Below, piece after piece: positions 27,689-36,606 of a stretch of 64,000 nt of DNA. This DNA is from Tatumella terrea (GTDB taxonomy: Bacteria; Pseudomonadota; Gammaproteobacteria; Enterobacterales; Enterobacteriaceae). Below the pieces are notes generated by a model. It worked only from the letters and a program-made list of their open reading frames with translations, ran no database searches and was not told the origin of the DNA. A program made the position numbers and the translations under genes. The DNA is taken from NCBI RefSeq assembly GCF_039523755.1, contig NZ_BAAAFX010000010.1, positions 186,001-250,000 on the forward strand. The letters run 5' to 3'. Position 1 is the first letter of the stretch; each line of letters opens with the position of its first letter.

Positions 27689-28249
27689 ATGCAGAAGGAA
27701 CAGGCTCAGTACCCGTATAAAGAAGGGACGTTACGTCTGATGACTCCGGGTGAGATTACGATGGCCCGGTGTGTATTTGGTAATCATATTATTTATCATC
27801 GTGTATGGATTCATAATGACAGCTATTTCCCTTTTGGATTGCAGGGGAAGCGGGTTGCAATGTCTCCCAATGGGGAGGTTTGGTTCCGGAAAGAATATTA
27901 TCATCCGGACTTTTCTTCGGGTTCTGTCGATGAGCGTTTAAAGCATAACTTCATTCATGAGTTAGGTCATGTCTGGCAACATCAGCATGGGCAATGGGTA
28001 AGGACCAGGGGGCTATTTAGTTGGGCGGCATATTATTTTTACACTCCTGATAAACCGCGACTCACCGATTACTCCCTTGAACAACAAGCCAGTATCATTG
28101 CTGATTACTGGCTAATTCTTCGTTATGGTATAAATATGTGGCTATATTTTCATAATAATATTTTGCAGGGAAAGTATCAGGGGAACGATAAGCTTAGTGA
28201 TATCCCCGGATTATACAAAAAAATTGTCACTACGGGCTGGCTGCAATGA
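27689..28249 (+). CDS. HExxH metallopeptidase-like protein of the VgrG/Rhs-associated type
   Basis: 186 residues starting at the ATG after AGAAGGAT; an upstream GTG at 27668 is less likely. It begins YPYKEGTLRLMTPGEITMAR and has a zinc-peptidase motif HELGH at residues 90-94, then WQHQHGQWVR and YSLEQQASIIADY, whose Glu may be a further zinc ligand. Enterobacterial homologues are found beside VgrG/Rhs genes and are often labelled as Rhs or vgr-related proteins. It overlaps the following lipoprotein gene by 4 bases (ATGA), the arrangement expected of an effector followed by a periplasmic immunity protein. No signal peptide is seen. Substrate unknown. Confidence 0.7.
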   Translation: MQKEQAQYPYKEGTLRLMTPGEITMARCVFGNHIIYHRVWIHNDSYFPFGLQGKRVAMSPNGEVWFRKEYYHPDFSSGSVDERLKHNFIHELGHVWQHQHGQWVRTRGLFSWAAYYFYTPDKPRLTDYSLEQQASIIADYWLILRYGINMWLYFHNNILQGKYQGNDKLSDIPGLYKKIVTTGWLQ

Positions 28250-28608
28250 TCAAACATACTTTATTGTGTGTGCCGGTCCTGCTTACCGGATGCTGCGGGC
28301 CGGGGGATAGGCTTCCGGAGATCCGCTATGCACAGGTTAACCTGAGTGGAAAACTGCCCTGTATTACCTATGCAGTGAGCCAGGGAGACCATATTTCTGC
28401 GGTTCAGATTGCCAGTGAATCCTCTGAAGGGCGTGCTTTTTTCCGGTTTTTTACTGAAGATCCGCCTTTCCCGAAAAAAGGACAGTGCCTGCCTCTCTTT
28501 GAATATCCTTTTAAATCTGCGATGAGTTATAGCGTTTATTATTCAATTTATAACATTAATAACCCGGAAACTTTCGAGGTTAAGGCGCGCTTCACTCTCT
28601 CTGATTAG
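28246..28608 (+). CDS. Small lipoprotein, putative type VI immunity family (copy 1)
   Basis: 120 residues with a lipoprotein signal peptide (lipobox LLTGC, Cys16), followed by CGPGDRLPE, PCITYAVSQGD, KKGQCLPLFEYPF and a YYSIYNINNPE stretch. Two further cysteines (PCITY, GQCLP) could form a disulphide. It is coupled to the HExxH protein by a 4-base overlap. A paralogue lies at 28972-29361. The pattern is like periplasmic lipoproteins described as putative T6SS immunity proteins; the immunity role is inferred from context. Confidence 0.7.
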   Translation: MIKHTLLCVPVLLTGCCGPGDRLPEIRYAQVNLSGKLPCITYAVSQGDHISAVQIASESSEGRAFFRFFTEDPPFPKKGQCLPLFEYPFKSAMSYSVYYSIYNINNPETFEVKARFTLSD

Positions 28609-28750
28609 AAGTAATTATCTTCTTTACGGTTAGTTATCCGGTGGTTTTATTTATTATGTTTTTTTTAGTTTTTTATAAGTTAATAGCTATGACGGTTTTT
28701 TTATAAAAGTAATTTTTATAAAAGCGCACTACAGAGACTTCTGTTAATCG

Positions 28751-28805
28751 CAGACTTCCGTTATCGGTTGACTCCCGGAGGTCAGTTTCCGTGAGCGGAA
28801 GTCTG
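28751..28805. repeat. 10-bp perfect inverted repeat
   Basis: CAGACTTCCG (28751-28760) and CGGAAGTCTG (28796-28805) enclose 35 bases that contain a further CCCGG-rich stretch. It lies between the two lipoprotein genes and may be a REP-like element or a terminator of copy 1. Confidence 0.6.
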
Positions 28806-28971
28806 TGGGAAGAAGGCGAAAACAGGTCTCAGGCACCGCAGGGAAGTGAAACCAGACAGAACACAGGCAAAACGCGAAACGCTGAATCTGACCGCCGGGG
28901 AGTTTATTTTCTGCTTTTTACGTGATGCAAAAAACGCTGCAAAGTCATATGCGAAAGACAAGGACAAGGTC

Positions 28972-29361
28972 ATGAAAATTTATCTGTTAGCTGCGCTGGC
29001 GCTGCTCACGGGATGTTGCGGGCGGTCAGGAAACGTCCCGGAGACCCGTCAGGCTGTTACCGTTCTGCAGGGGAATGGGCCCTGTATAACCTATGCTGCC
29101 AGCCCGGGGGACATTCTGCTTTCTGCTGAATTTATCCGTGAATCCGGCAAAGGCGACAACTTCTATAAATCTCTTATCAGCTCCCGGCCGGTGATAAAAA
29201 AAGGAGAATGCCTGCCTGTTTTTGGTTTTCATTTTGAACCTGCAGAGCAATATAACGCGTATTATCTGATCAGCAATCTGAATCATCCACGGAAATTAAT
29301 ACTCAAATCAGTATTCACTCTGCCCGGAGATCACTTCGGGCCAGCCGGGGTCGGGCCATAG
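28972..29361 (+). CDS. Small lipoprotein, putative type VI immunity family (copy 2)
   Basis: 129 residues from the ATG at 28972 (MKIYLLAALALLTGCCGRS, lipobox LLTGC). It parallels copy 1 across the molecule: CCGxxxxxPE, PCITYA, KKGxCLPxF, YYLISNLNHP. A frame open from 28846 adds 42 residues that are not a signal peptide but contain LNLTAGEFIFCFLRDA, similar to the start of the membrane protein at 12921, so an old gene piece seems to have been joined to this one. The start at 28972 is chosen because the signal peptide requires it. Duplicate lipoproteins suggest immunity to several related effectors. Confidence 0.7.
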   Translation: MKIYLLAALALLTGCCGRSGNVPETRQAVTVLQGNGPCITYAASPGDILLSAEFIRESGKGDNFYKSLISSRPVIKKGECLPVFGFHFEPAEQYNAYYLISNLNHPRKLILKSVFTLPGDHFGPAGVGP

Positions 29362-29455
29362 GGGATCCGGGCGAAATGATGACGTCAGGTCTTTCCTGAC
29401 GATAACAGCCCGGCACGGGGTCATTCCACCCACCTGCCGATCGTTTAAAAAAGCA

Positions 29456-29905
29456 CTTAGCCGGATTTGCTGAGGCCCGGATTTCCCAACATACCCGCAT
29501 TGTCCTAGAGCCCGGACAAGCTGTCTGCGGGCGGGGTCGTTAAACGCCGGTTACTGACCGTATAAAAAGGTACTTAGCCGGATTTGCTGAGGCCCGGATT
29601 TCCCAACATACCCGCATTGTCCTAAAGCCCGGACAAGCCGTCTGCGGGTGGGTCGTTAAACGCCGGTTACTGACCATATAAAAAAGCACGTAGCCGGATT
29701 TCCTGAGGCCCGGATTTCCCAACATACCCGCATTGTCCTAAAGCCCGTACAAGCCGTCTGCGGGCGGGGTCGTTAAACGCCGGTTACTGACCATATAAAA
29801 AGGCTCTTAGCCGGATTTTCTGAGGCCCGGATTTCCAACATACCCGCATTGTCCTAAAGCCCGGACCAGCCGTTTGCGGGCGGGGCCGGCAAACACCGGC
29901 TACTG
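29456..29905. repeat. Four-copy tandem repeat of about 117 bp with internal stem-loop
   Basis: Copies begin at about 29456, 29573, 29689 and 29806 (spacings 117, 116, 117); the last decays after 29895. Each unit has the stem CCCGCATTGTCC, then GGACAA and TGCGGG (29494-29531 in copy 1), with a 6-base bulge and an 8-base loop. Copies differ by a few single changes. Units end with AAACGCCGGTTACTGACC followed by a TATAAAAA stretch. No protein is recognisable in either strand, so this is probably a structured non-coding repeat. Confidence 0.85.
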
Positions 29906-29982
29906 GCTTTCCATCAATAACGATCACTTAGCATATTCCGCTGGCAACGAGTGATACCGGGAGCGATGGCTCACCGTGGTTG

Positions 29983-29999
29983 TGCATTACGCTGGTGCG
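29983..29999 (+). promoter_or_regulatory. Probable NtrC (NRI) binding site
   Basis: TGCATTACGCTGGTGCG agrees with the NtrC consensus TGCAccA-N3-TGGTGCa at most conserved positions. A second dyad (GGTGC/GCACC, 29994-30008) adjoins it. It lies about 100 bp upstream of the sigma-54 promoter, a usual enhancer distance. Confidence 0.6.
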
Positions 30000-30084
30000 A
30001 AAGTGCACCGGTAATTAACAGCGCAGAGAGGTGAAGGCGGAAGAGTCGGGGTAAATTTTATTAATAAACAGTCAGATAGTGTTA

Positions 30085-30100
30085 TGGCACAGTTTTTGCT
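30085..30100 (+). promoter_or_regulatory. Sigma-54 promoter of the urea-degradation operon
   Basis: TGGCAC-N5-TTGCT, an exact match to the -24/-12 consensus with GG and GC correctly spaced. Transcription should start near 30111, about 29 bases before the allophanate hydrolase ATG. Confidence 0.85.
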
Positions 30101-30139
30101 CTGTTGAATTCCATCTTGTATACCAGTCGGGATTCAAAC

Positions 30140-31936
30140 ATGGCATCTACTTTCGGATTCACCCTTCAGGATTGGCAACATCGTTACCGGCAGGATCCGC
30201 AGTGTATTCGTTCGCTGCTGGCCGCACACCTCGACGCTATCGACCCGCAGGATAATGCCTGGCTTTATCTTGCGACCCCCGCGCAGTTACAGGCGCAAAC
30301 TGAACCTCTGCTCGAACAGTATCTGCGTGACCCGCAGTCGCTGCCTCTTTTTGGTGTTCCCTTTGCGGTGAAGGACAACATCGATGTCGCCGGCTGGCCG
30401 ACCACGGCGGGCTGTCCGGCCCTGGCCTATACCGCGCAGGCTGATGCCTTTGTGGTCGCGAAACTGAAAGCGGCAGGTGCGGTAGTGATTGGCAAAACCA
30501 ACCTCGATCAGTATGCCACCGGACTGGTCGGCACCCGTTCGCCGTATGGCGCGGTCCCTAATACCTTTAACCCCGATTATGTCAGTGGCGGGTCCAGTTC
30601 CGGCTCGGCCTCTGTGCTGGCGCGGGGCCTGGCAGGCTTTTCTCTGGGCACCGATACCGCCGGATCCGGCCGTGTGCCGGCCGGATTTAATAATATCGTC
30701 GGCCTGAAACCGACAAAAGGGTGGCTGTCGGCCAGCGGCCTCGTCCCGGCCTGTCGCCTCAACGATACGATTTCGGTATTTGCGCTGACGGTGGAAGATG
30801 CTTTTACGGTCGCGACCCTCGCAGGCGGCTACGATGCCACCGATGCTTACTCACGCACCGACCCGCATACCGCGCCAGCCGGGTTCAAAGCACAGCCGGA
30901 TTTCGCGATCCCGGCGGCGCCGGAATTTTTTGGCGATAAGCAGGCGGAAGCCGCCTGGCGGAAGGCACTTGAACAATTACAGGCCGGCGGGGCAACACTG
31001 CATCCCATCGATTTCACCCCGTTCAGCCAGCTGGCAGAACAACTCTATTACGGCCCGTGGGTGGCGGAGCGTACCGCTGCCGTCGGCGGGATGATCCACC
31101 GGCCGGAAGAGATGGACCCGGTGGTGTACGGCATTGTCAGCAATGGCCTGAAATACAGCGCGGTGGACGCCTATCAGGCCGAGTACCTGCGGGCTGAGCT
31201 GGCGCGTCAGATAGGGCAGACGTTGTCCGGGTTTGATGCGCTGGTGGTGCCGACCTCGCCGACGATCCATACGCTGGAAGAGATGAAACAGGAGCCGGTG
31301 AACTACAACTCGCAATTCGGCACCTATACCAACTTTACTAACCTCGCCGACCTGAGTGCGCTGGCGCTGCCTGGTCCGTTCCGTGACGATGGCCTGCCGG
31401 CGGGGATCACACTGATCGCGCCGGCCTGGCACGATCGTGCGCTGGCCGGGTTCGGGATAACCTGGCAACAGCAGCTGGAATTGCCTGCGGGGGCTACCGG
31501 AAAACCGCTGAAGACCCCGTCTGCGCCGTTACCGGCCTCCGCCGGGCATGTCCGGGTGGCCGTGGTGGGCGCGCACCTCACCGGTATGCCGCTGAACTTC
31601 CAGCTCACTACCCGCAATGCGGTGCTGGTGGATGAAACGCAGACCGCCGCCAGTTACCGGCTGTTTGCCCTGATCGATGGCCCGGTGAAAAAACCCGGTT
31701 TGTTGCGTGACGAAAACGGGGCGGCGATCACCGTTGAACTGTGGGATATCCCGCTGGCGCGCTTCGGGGAATTTGTGGCTGAAATTCCGGCACCGCTCGG
31801 TATCGGCAGCCTGACGCTGGCCGATGGCCGGACGGTTAAAGGCTTTATCTGCGAACCGGCGGTGCTGTCTCAGGCCCCGGAAATTACAGAATTCGGCGGC
31901 TGGCGTCACTGGCTGGCCTCTCAGGAGAATAAATAA
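30140..31936 (+). CDS. atzF: Allophanate hydrolase
   Basis: Amidase-signature enzyme of 598 residues that splits allophanate into ammonia and CO2, the second step of ATP-dependent urea breakdown. The Ser-cisSer-Lys triad region is present: FAVKDNIDV (Lys), SGGSSSGSA (Ser) and GTDTAGSGRVPA (nucleophile Ser). A separate C-terminal domain from about residue 460 has gamma-glutamylcyclotransferase-like character (the AtzF C domain), so the length is normal for AtzF. The ATG at 30140 is used; the frame extends to a TTG at 30104 without support. Three bases separate it from the carboxylase gene. Confidence 0.93.
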   Translation: MASTFGFTLQDWQHRYRQDPQCIRSLLAAHLDAIDPQDNAWLYLATPAQLQAQTEPLLEQYLRDPQSLPLFGVPFAVKDNIDVAGWPTTAGCPALAYTAQADAFVVAKLKAAGAVVIGKTNLDQYATGLVGTRSPYGAVPNTFNPDYVSGGSSSGSASVLARGLAGFSLGTDTAGSGRVPAGFNNIVGLKPTKGWLSASGLVPACRLNDTISVFALTVEDAFTVATLAGGYDATDAYSRTDPHTAPAGFKAQPDFAIPAAPEFFGDKQAEAAWRKALEQLQAGGATLHPIDFTPFSQLAEQLYYGPWVAERTAAVGGMIHRPEEMDPVVYGIVSNGLKYSAVDAYQAEYLRAELARQIGQTLSGFDALVVPTSPTIHTLEEMKQEPVNYNSQFGTYTNFTNLADLSALALPGPFRDDGLPAGITLIAPAWHDRALAGFGITWQQQLELPAGATGKPLKTPSAPLPASAGHVRVAVVGAHLTGMPLNFQLTTRNAVLVDETQTAASYRLFALIDGPVKKPGLLRDENGAAITVELWDIPLARFGEFVAEIPAPLGIGSLTLADGRTVKGFICEPAVLSQAPEITEFGGWRHWLASQENK

Positions 31937-31938
31937 CC

Positions 31939-34900
31939 ATGTTCAGCACCGTTCTTATTGCTAACCGTGGCGAAATCGCCTGCCGTGCTATCCGCACGCT
32001 GAAACGCCTGGGTGTGAAAAGCGTGGCCGTCTATTCGGACGCGGATCGTAACGCCCGTCATGTTAAAGAAGCCGACCTGGCCATTGCGCTGGGCGGCGAT
32101 AAAGCCAGCGACAGCTATCTGTGCATCGATAAAATTCTGGCAGCCGCGAAGGAAAGCGGTACGGAGGCTATCTGGCCCGGTTACGGATTCCTGTCTGAAA
32201 GCCTGCCGTTTGCCGCGGCCTGTGAAGAGGCCGGGATTGCTTTTGCCGGCCCGACCGCGCAGCAGATTGGCGAATTTGGCCTGAAACATCGCGCCCGTGA
32301 ACTGGCAGCGAGTGCCGGAGTGCCGATGACACCGGGCACGCCGCTGCTGAACTCGGTGGAAGAGGCTCTTAGTGCGGCAGAGACCATCGGCTACCCGGTG
32401 ATGCTGAAAAGTACTGCCGGTGGCGGCGGGATCGGTCTGACCCGCTGTGCAGATGCGACCGCATTGCAGGAGGCCTGGGAGAGTGTCCGCCGCCTCGGGG
32501 AACAGTTTTTCAGCGATGCCGGGGTGTTCCTTGAACGCTGTATCGATCGCGCCCGGCATGTTGAAGTGCAAATTTTCGGGGATGGCCGCGGTAAGGTGGT
32601 CGCGCTCGGCGAACGGGACTGTTCGCTGCAGCGTCGTAACCAGAAAGTGGTGGAAGAAACGCCGGCACCGAATCTCCCGCAGGCCACGCGTGACGCCTTA
32701 CTGGCGTCTGCCGTCCGCCTGGGCGAACTGGTCAGTTACCGGAGCGCCGGGACGGTGGAATATATTTATGATGCTGAACAGGATGCCTTTTATTTTCTTG
32801 AAGTCAACACCCGTTTACAGGTCGAGCATCCGGTGACCGAATGTGTCACCGGCCTGGACCTGGTGGAGTGTATGCTCAGGGTCGCGGCAGGGGATGCCAT
32901 TGACTGGGAGCGCCTGCAACAGCCCCCGGCCGGTGCGTCGGTTGAAGTCCGTATTTACGCCGAGGATCCGCTGAAAAACTTCCAGCCCTCGCCGGGTGTA
33001 CTGACCGGCGTCACTTTCCCGCAGGATGTGCGGGTGGATAGCTGGATCGATACCGGTACAGAGGTCTCTGCTTTTTATGACCCGATGATCGCTAAACTGA
33101 TCGTCCATGCAGAAACGCGTGAAGCCGCACTGGCCAAAATGCAGCAGGCGCTGGATGCAACGCAACTGCACGGGATCGCCACCAATCTCGATTATCTGCG
33201 GCAAATCGTCGCCACCGAAGCCTTCCGCAGCGGGAAGGTCTGGACGCGCTTCCTCGACAGTTTCACCCCGGCCGCCAGTGTGATCGAAGTGTTACAGCCA
33301 GGCACCTTCAGCACCGTTCAGGATTTCCCCGGCCGTCAGGGCTACTGGGATATCGGCGTTCCGCCTTCGGGGCCGATGGATGACTTTGCCTTCCGGCTGG
33401 CAAACCGTATTGTGGGTAACCATGAAAGTGCTGCCGGGCTGGAGTTTACGCTGCAGGGGCCGACACTGCGTTTTCATTGCGATGCCGTGATAGCGCTCAC
33501 CGGTGCCGATTGTCCGGCAACCTTAGACGGTGAAAGCGTGCCGTACTGGCAGCCGGTCAGAGTCCGTGCCGGGCAAACGCTGGTATCAGGCCGTGCACAG
33601 AAGGGATGCCGCACCTATCTGGCGGTACGTAATGGTTTCGATGTGCCGGAATATCTGGGCAGTCGTTCCACATTCTCACTCGGTCAGTTTGGCGGTCACG
33701 CCGGACGCACCCTGCGGGTGGCCGACATGTTACCGGTTTCCCGCCCGCAACTGGCTGCCTGTACCACACCGGCCCCGGTCAGTGAGCCGCAAGCGGCGGA
33801 CCCGGCACTGATCCCTGAGTATGGCAATGAATGGCGTATCGGCGTGTTGTACGGCCCGCACGGTGCGCCTGATTTCTTCACCCCGGAAGCCATCGACGAG
33901 TTCTTTGCCGGTGAATGGCAGGTACATTACAACTCTAACCGGCTCGGCGTGCGGCTGACCGGCCCGAAACCGTCCTGGGCCCGCGCCAATGGCGGTGAAG
34001 CCGGACTGCACCCTTCCAATGTCCACGATTGTGAATACGCGATTGGTGCAGTGAACTTTACCGGAGATTTCCCGGTGATCCTGACGCATGACGGCCCGAG
34101 CCTCGGCGGTTTTGTTTGTCCGGTCACTATCGCTAAAGCGGAATTATGGAAAGTCGGTCAGGTGAAACCCGGGGATCGTATTCGTTTTTATCCGATCAGT
34201 GCCGATGAAGCCGTCGCGCGGGAAAAAAGTCAGGCCCGCAGCGTGGAAACATTACACAGCAATGAGACGCCGTCTTTTGCCACTCCGTCACTGGCCGCCA
34301 GTGACACCGGTTCGGCGACACTGTTAGCGGCATTACCGGCGACCGCCACCACCCCGGCAGCCGCGTACCGGCAGGCCGGTGACAAATATATTCTGATTGA
34401 GTATGGCGATAACGTGCTGGACCTGGCATTACGTCTGCGCGTGCATTTACTGATGAATGCCCTGCGTGAACGGGCCGTGCCGGGCGTGGCAGAACTCTCA
34501 CCCGGAGTGCGTTCTCTGCAGGTGCGTTATGACAGTCTGATCCTCAGCCAGAAAAAACTGATGGATCTGCTGCTGGAACTGGAGGCCGGGCTGGGGGATG
34601 TCAGTCAGCTGAAAGTGCCGTCACGTATTGTCTGGCTGCCGATGGCGTTTGAAGATAGCGCCACCCTGGGTGCCGTGGAACGCTATAAAGAAACCGTCCG
34701 CGCGACAGCGCCGTGGCTGCCCAATAACGTGGATTTTATTCAGCGTATCAACGGGCTGGAGAGCAGGGAGGAAGTCCGCGACACCCTGTTTAACGCCAGT
34801 TATCTGATCCTCGGCCTCGGGGATGTTTATCTCGGCGCACCCTGTGCCGTTCCTCTCGACCCGCGTCATCGCCTGCTGAGTTCCAAATATAATCCGGCCC

Positions 34901-35556
34901 GTACCTTTACTGCGGAAGGGACCGTGGGTATTGGCGGCATGTATATGTGTATCTACGGCATGGACTCGCCTGGGGGTTATCAGCTGGTGGGCCGCACGTT
35001 ACCGATCTGGAATAAATTCCTGAAAAATGATCAGTTTGCGGCAGAGGAACCCTGGTTACTGCACTTCTTTGATCAGGTGCGTTTTTATCCGGTTTCGGAA
35101 GAGGAACTCAGCGGGCTGCGGGATGATTTTCGCGAAGGCCGGGCGACCGTCCGCATCGAAGAAACCGTCTTTGATTTTGCGGCGCATCAGCAGTTCCTGC
35201 AGGAAAACGCAGCCCCGATAGCCGCGTTCCGTGAACGTCAGAGTGCGGCCTTTGAACAGGAAGTCACGCGATGGGCACAGGAAGAGCAGGAAGCCCCGCT
35301 GACCAGCGAGGAAACACTGGTTATCAGCGAAGACGAATGCGATGCACTGGCGGTCAGTGCCGACATGAACGGCAATATCTGGAAAGTGCTGGTGAAGCCT
35401 GGCGACCAGGTCGATGCCGGGCAGACCCTGATCATCGTTGAAGCGATGAAAATGGAACTGGCGATCACCGCACCGCAGGCCGGTACGGTAAAACGACTCG
35501 CCTGCCAGGCGGGCCGGGCAGTCAGCCCGGGCGATACCCTGCTGTGGCTGGAGTAA
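31939..35556 (+). CDS. uca: Biotin-dependent urea carboxylase
   Basis: 1205-residue enzyme making allophanate from urea, bicarbonate and ATP. The N-terminal 450 residues form a biotin carboxylase (ATP-grasp TAGGGGIGL, EVNTRLQVEHPVTE). The middle is the KipA/KipI-like carboxyltransferase (VLQPGTFSTVQDFPG from about 450, then the second half to about 1060), and the C-terminal biotinyl domain carries EAMKME at about 1172-1177. AGGAG precedes the ATG. Bacterial homologues can be guanidine carboxylases, but those depend on carboxyguanidine deiminase genes; none is seen here, and no guanidine riboswitch was noticed, so urea is the more likely substrate. Confidence 0.92.
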   Translation: MFSTVLIANRGEIACRAIRTLKRLGVKSVAVYSDADRNARHVKEADLAIALGGDKASDSYLCIDKILAAAKESGTEAIWPGYGFLSESLPFAAACEEAGIAFAGPTAQQIGEFGLKHRARELAASAGVPMTPGTPLLNSVEEALSAAETIGYPVMLKSTAGGGGIGLTRCADATALQEAWESVRRLGEQFFSDAGVFLERCIDRARHVEVQIFGDGRGKVVALGERDCSLQRRNQKVVEETPAPNLPQATRDALLASAVRLGELVSYRSAGTVEYIYDAEQDAFYFLEVNTRLQVEHPVTECVTGLDLVECMLRVAAGDAIDWERLQQPPAGASVEVRIYAEDPLKNFQPSPGVLTGVTFPQDVRVDSWIDTGTEVSAFYDPMIAKLIVHAETREAALAKMQQALDATQLHGIATNLDYLRQIVATEAFRSGKVWTRFLDSFTPAASVIEVLQPGTFSTVQDFPGRQGYWDIGVPPSGPMDDFAFRLANRIVGNHESAAGLEFTLQGPTLRFHCDAVIALTGADCPATLDGESVPYWQPVRVRAGQTLVSGRAQKGCRTYLAVRNGFDVPEYLGSRSTFSLGQFGGHAGRTLRVADMLPVSRPQLAACTTPAPVSEPQAADPALIPEYGNEWRIGVLYGPHGAPDFFTPEAIDEFFAGEWQVHYNSNRLGVRLTGPKPSWARANGGEAGLHPSNVHDCEYAIGAVNFTGDFPVILTHDGPSLGGFVCPVTIAKAELWKVGQVKPGDRIRFYPISADEAVAREKSQARSVETLHSNETPSFATPSLAASDTGSATLLAALPATATTPAAAYRQAGDKYILIEYGDNVLDLALRLRVHLLMNALRERAVPGVAELSPGVRSLQVRYDSLILSQKKLMDLLLELEAGLGDVSQLKVPSRIVWLPMAFEDSATLGAVERYKETVRATAPWLPNNVDFIQRINGLESREEVRDTLFNASYLILGLGDVYLGAPCAVPLDPRHRLLSSKYNPARTFTAEGTVGIGGMYMCIYGMDSPGGYQLVGRTLPIWNKFLKNDQFAAEEPWLLHFFDQVRFYPVSEEELSGLRDDFREGRATVRIEETVFDFAAHQQFLQENAAPIAAFRERQSAAFEQEVTRWAQEEQEAPLTSEETLVISEDECDALAVSADMNGNIWKVLVKPGDQVDAGQTLIIVEAMKMELAITAPQAGTVKRLACQAGRAVSPGDTLLWLE

Positions 35557-35562
35557 GGCGTG

Positions 35563-36297
35563 ATGATGACTCCAACCCCGAAGAGTAAAGGACGGCCTGA
35601 GGCGCTGGCAGAGAAGGTCTACCAGGCACTGAAACAGGACATTTTTGAGTTTCGTCTGATGCCCGGCGACCGTTTCAGCGAAAACGAGATTGCAGAGCGG
35701 CTGGAAGTGAGCCGTACCCCGGTACGTCAGGCGCTGTTCTGGCTGGAGCGCGAGGGATATGTCGAAGTGTGGTTCCGTAGCGGCTGGCAGGTAAAGCCGT
35801 TTGATTTCGAATATTTCGAAGAGTTGTACGACTTTCGTACCGTGCTGGAGCGTGAAGCGGTGCGTCGTCTGTGTGCCATGCCACCGCTGGCCTGTGCCGA
35901 AGTGCTGGCTGAACTGAAACGTTTCTGGATCGATACCCCGCGTCCGGACGACGGCAGGATCGTGTCGGCGAAGGACGAAGCCTTTCATACCACGCTGGTC
36001 GCCGCAGCCGGAAATCAGGAGATGGCGCGGGTCCATGCCGGACTGACCGAAAAAATCCGGATTATCCGGCGGCTCGACTTTACGCGGGAGGACCGGGTAG
36101 AGGCGACTTACCTCGAGCATACGCAGATCCTGCAGGCCATCTTCCGGCAACACACCGACGAGGCACAACGTATTTTAACCGGCCACATTGCGGTCAGTAA
36201 GGCGGAGGTCCGGAAAATCACCTTACACCGGTTACAGCAGGCCCGGCCGCAGCCGGCGGCACCGGAGGAGGCAGACACCACTCATCGGCGAGGGTGA
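35563..36297 (+). CDS. GntR-family (FadR/VanR group) transcriptional regulator
   Basis: 244 residues. The winged HTH at 10-75 is typical (PGDRFSENEIAERLEVSRTPVRQALFWLEREGYVEV), followed by an all-helical FCD effector domain with metal-ligand residues in DEAFHTTLVAAAGN and HTQILQAI and GHI. It lies 6 bases after the carboxylase gene in the same operon, so it probably controls urea/nitrogen genes together with NtrC. The start region is GTG-ATG-ATG; the first ATG is used, and GGAG overlaps the previous stop. Confidence 0.9.
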   Translation: MMTPTPKSKGRPEALAEKVYQALKQDIFEFRLMPGDRFSENEIAERLEVSRTPVRQALFWLEREGYVEVWFRSGWQVKPFDFEYFEELYDFRTVLEREAVRRLCAMPPLACAEVLAELKRFWIDTPRPDDGRIVSAKDEAFHTTLVAAAGNQEMARVHAGLTEKIRIIRRLDFTREDRVEATYLEHTQILQAIFRQHTDEAQRILTGHIAVSKAEVRKITLHRLQQARPQPAAPEEADTTHRRG

Positions 36298-36606
36298 ACA
36301 GACCGGGGCGGACCCACGTATTTAGCCGCCCCGGGGGGGCCTGCGGGGAAACCGGCAGCAGGGCAGGCAGGGTTTTTGTCACTGCCACGCCGCATAGGGC
36401 ATTGAAAGGAGACGCGGCACTGCCTGTGACCCGCCGTCAGCAGGGAACCGTACCGGGACCGGCCGGGAACCACAGGGTCACTGCGGCCGCAGAAAGTGAG
36501 GGTAAATCATCAGCGACCGCTGACGGTGGCGCAGCGTGTCAATGAGCAAGGGTAAGAGAACCTGTGGCAGAAACCAATCAACGAGTTAACCGCAATAGGA
36601 TGGATT
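36298..36606. other. GC-rich spacer before the permease gene
   Basis: About 310 bases with no convincing ORF and no clear terminator or sigma-54 site. The permease may be read through from the upstream operon or have its own promoter near 36540. Confidence 0.4.

Noticed and set aside
29456..29905. attC-like (integron cassette) sites in the 117-bp repeats
   Set aside because: GTTAAAC fits the GTTRRRY core but the facing TCCCAAC does not fit RYYYAAC or pair with it, and there are no cassette ORFs between the units.
29456..29905. CRISPR array
   Set aside because: Units are near-identical over their whole length with no unique spacers, and no cas genes are present.
31939..35556. Guanidine carboxylase instead of urea carboxylase
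   Set aside because: No carboxyguanidine deiminase genes and no recognised guanidine riboswitch were seen; allophanate hydrolase alone fits urea use. Not fully excluded.
35056..36168. 370-codon minus-strand frame across the carboxylase end and GntR gene
   Set aside because: It lies antisense to two clearly recognised genes and has no recognisable domain.
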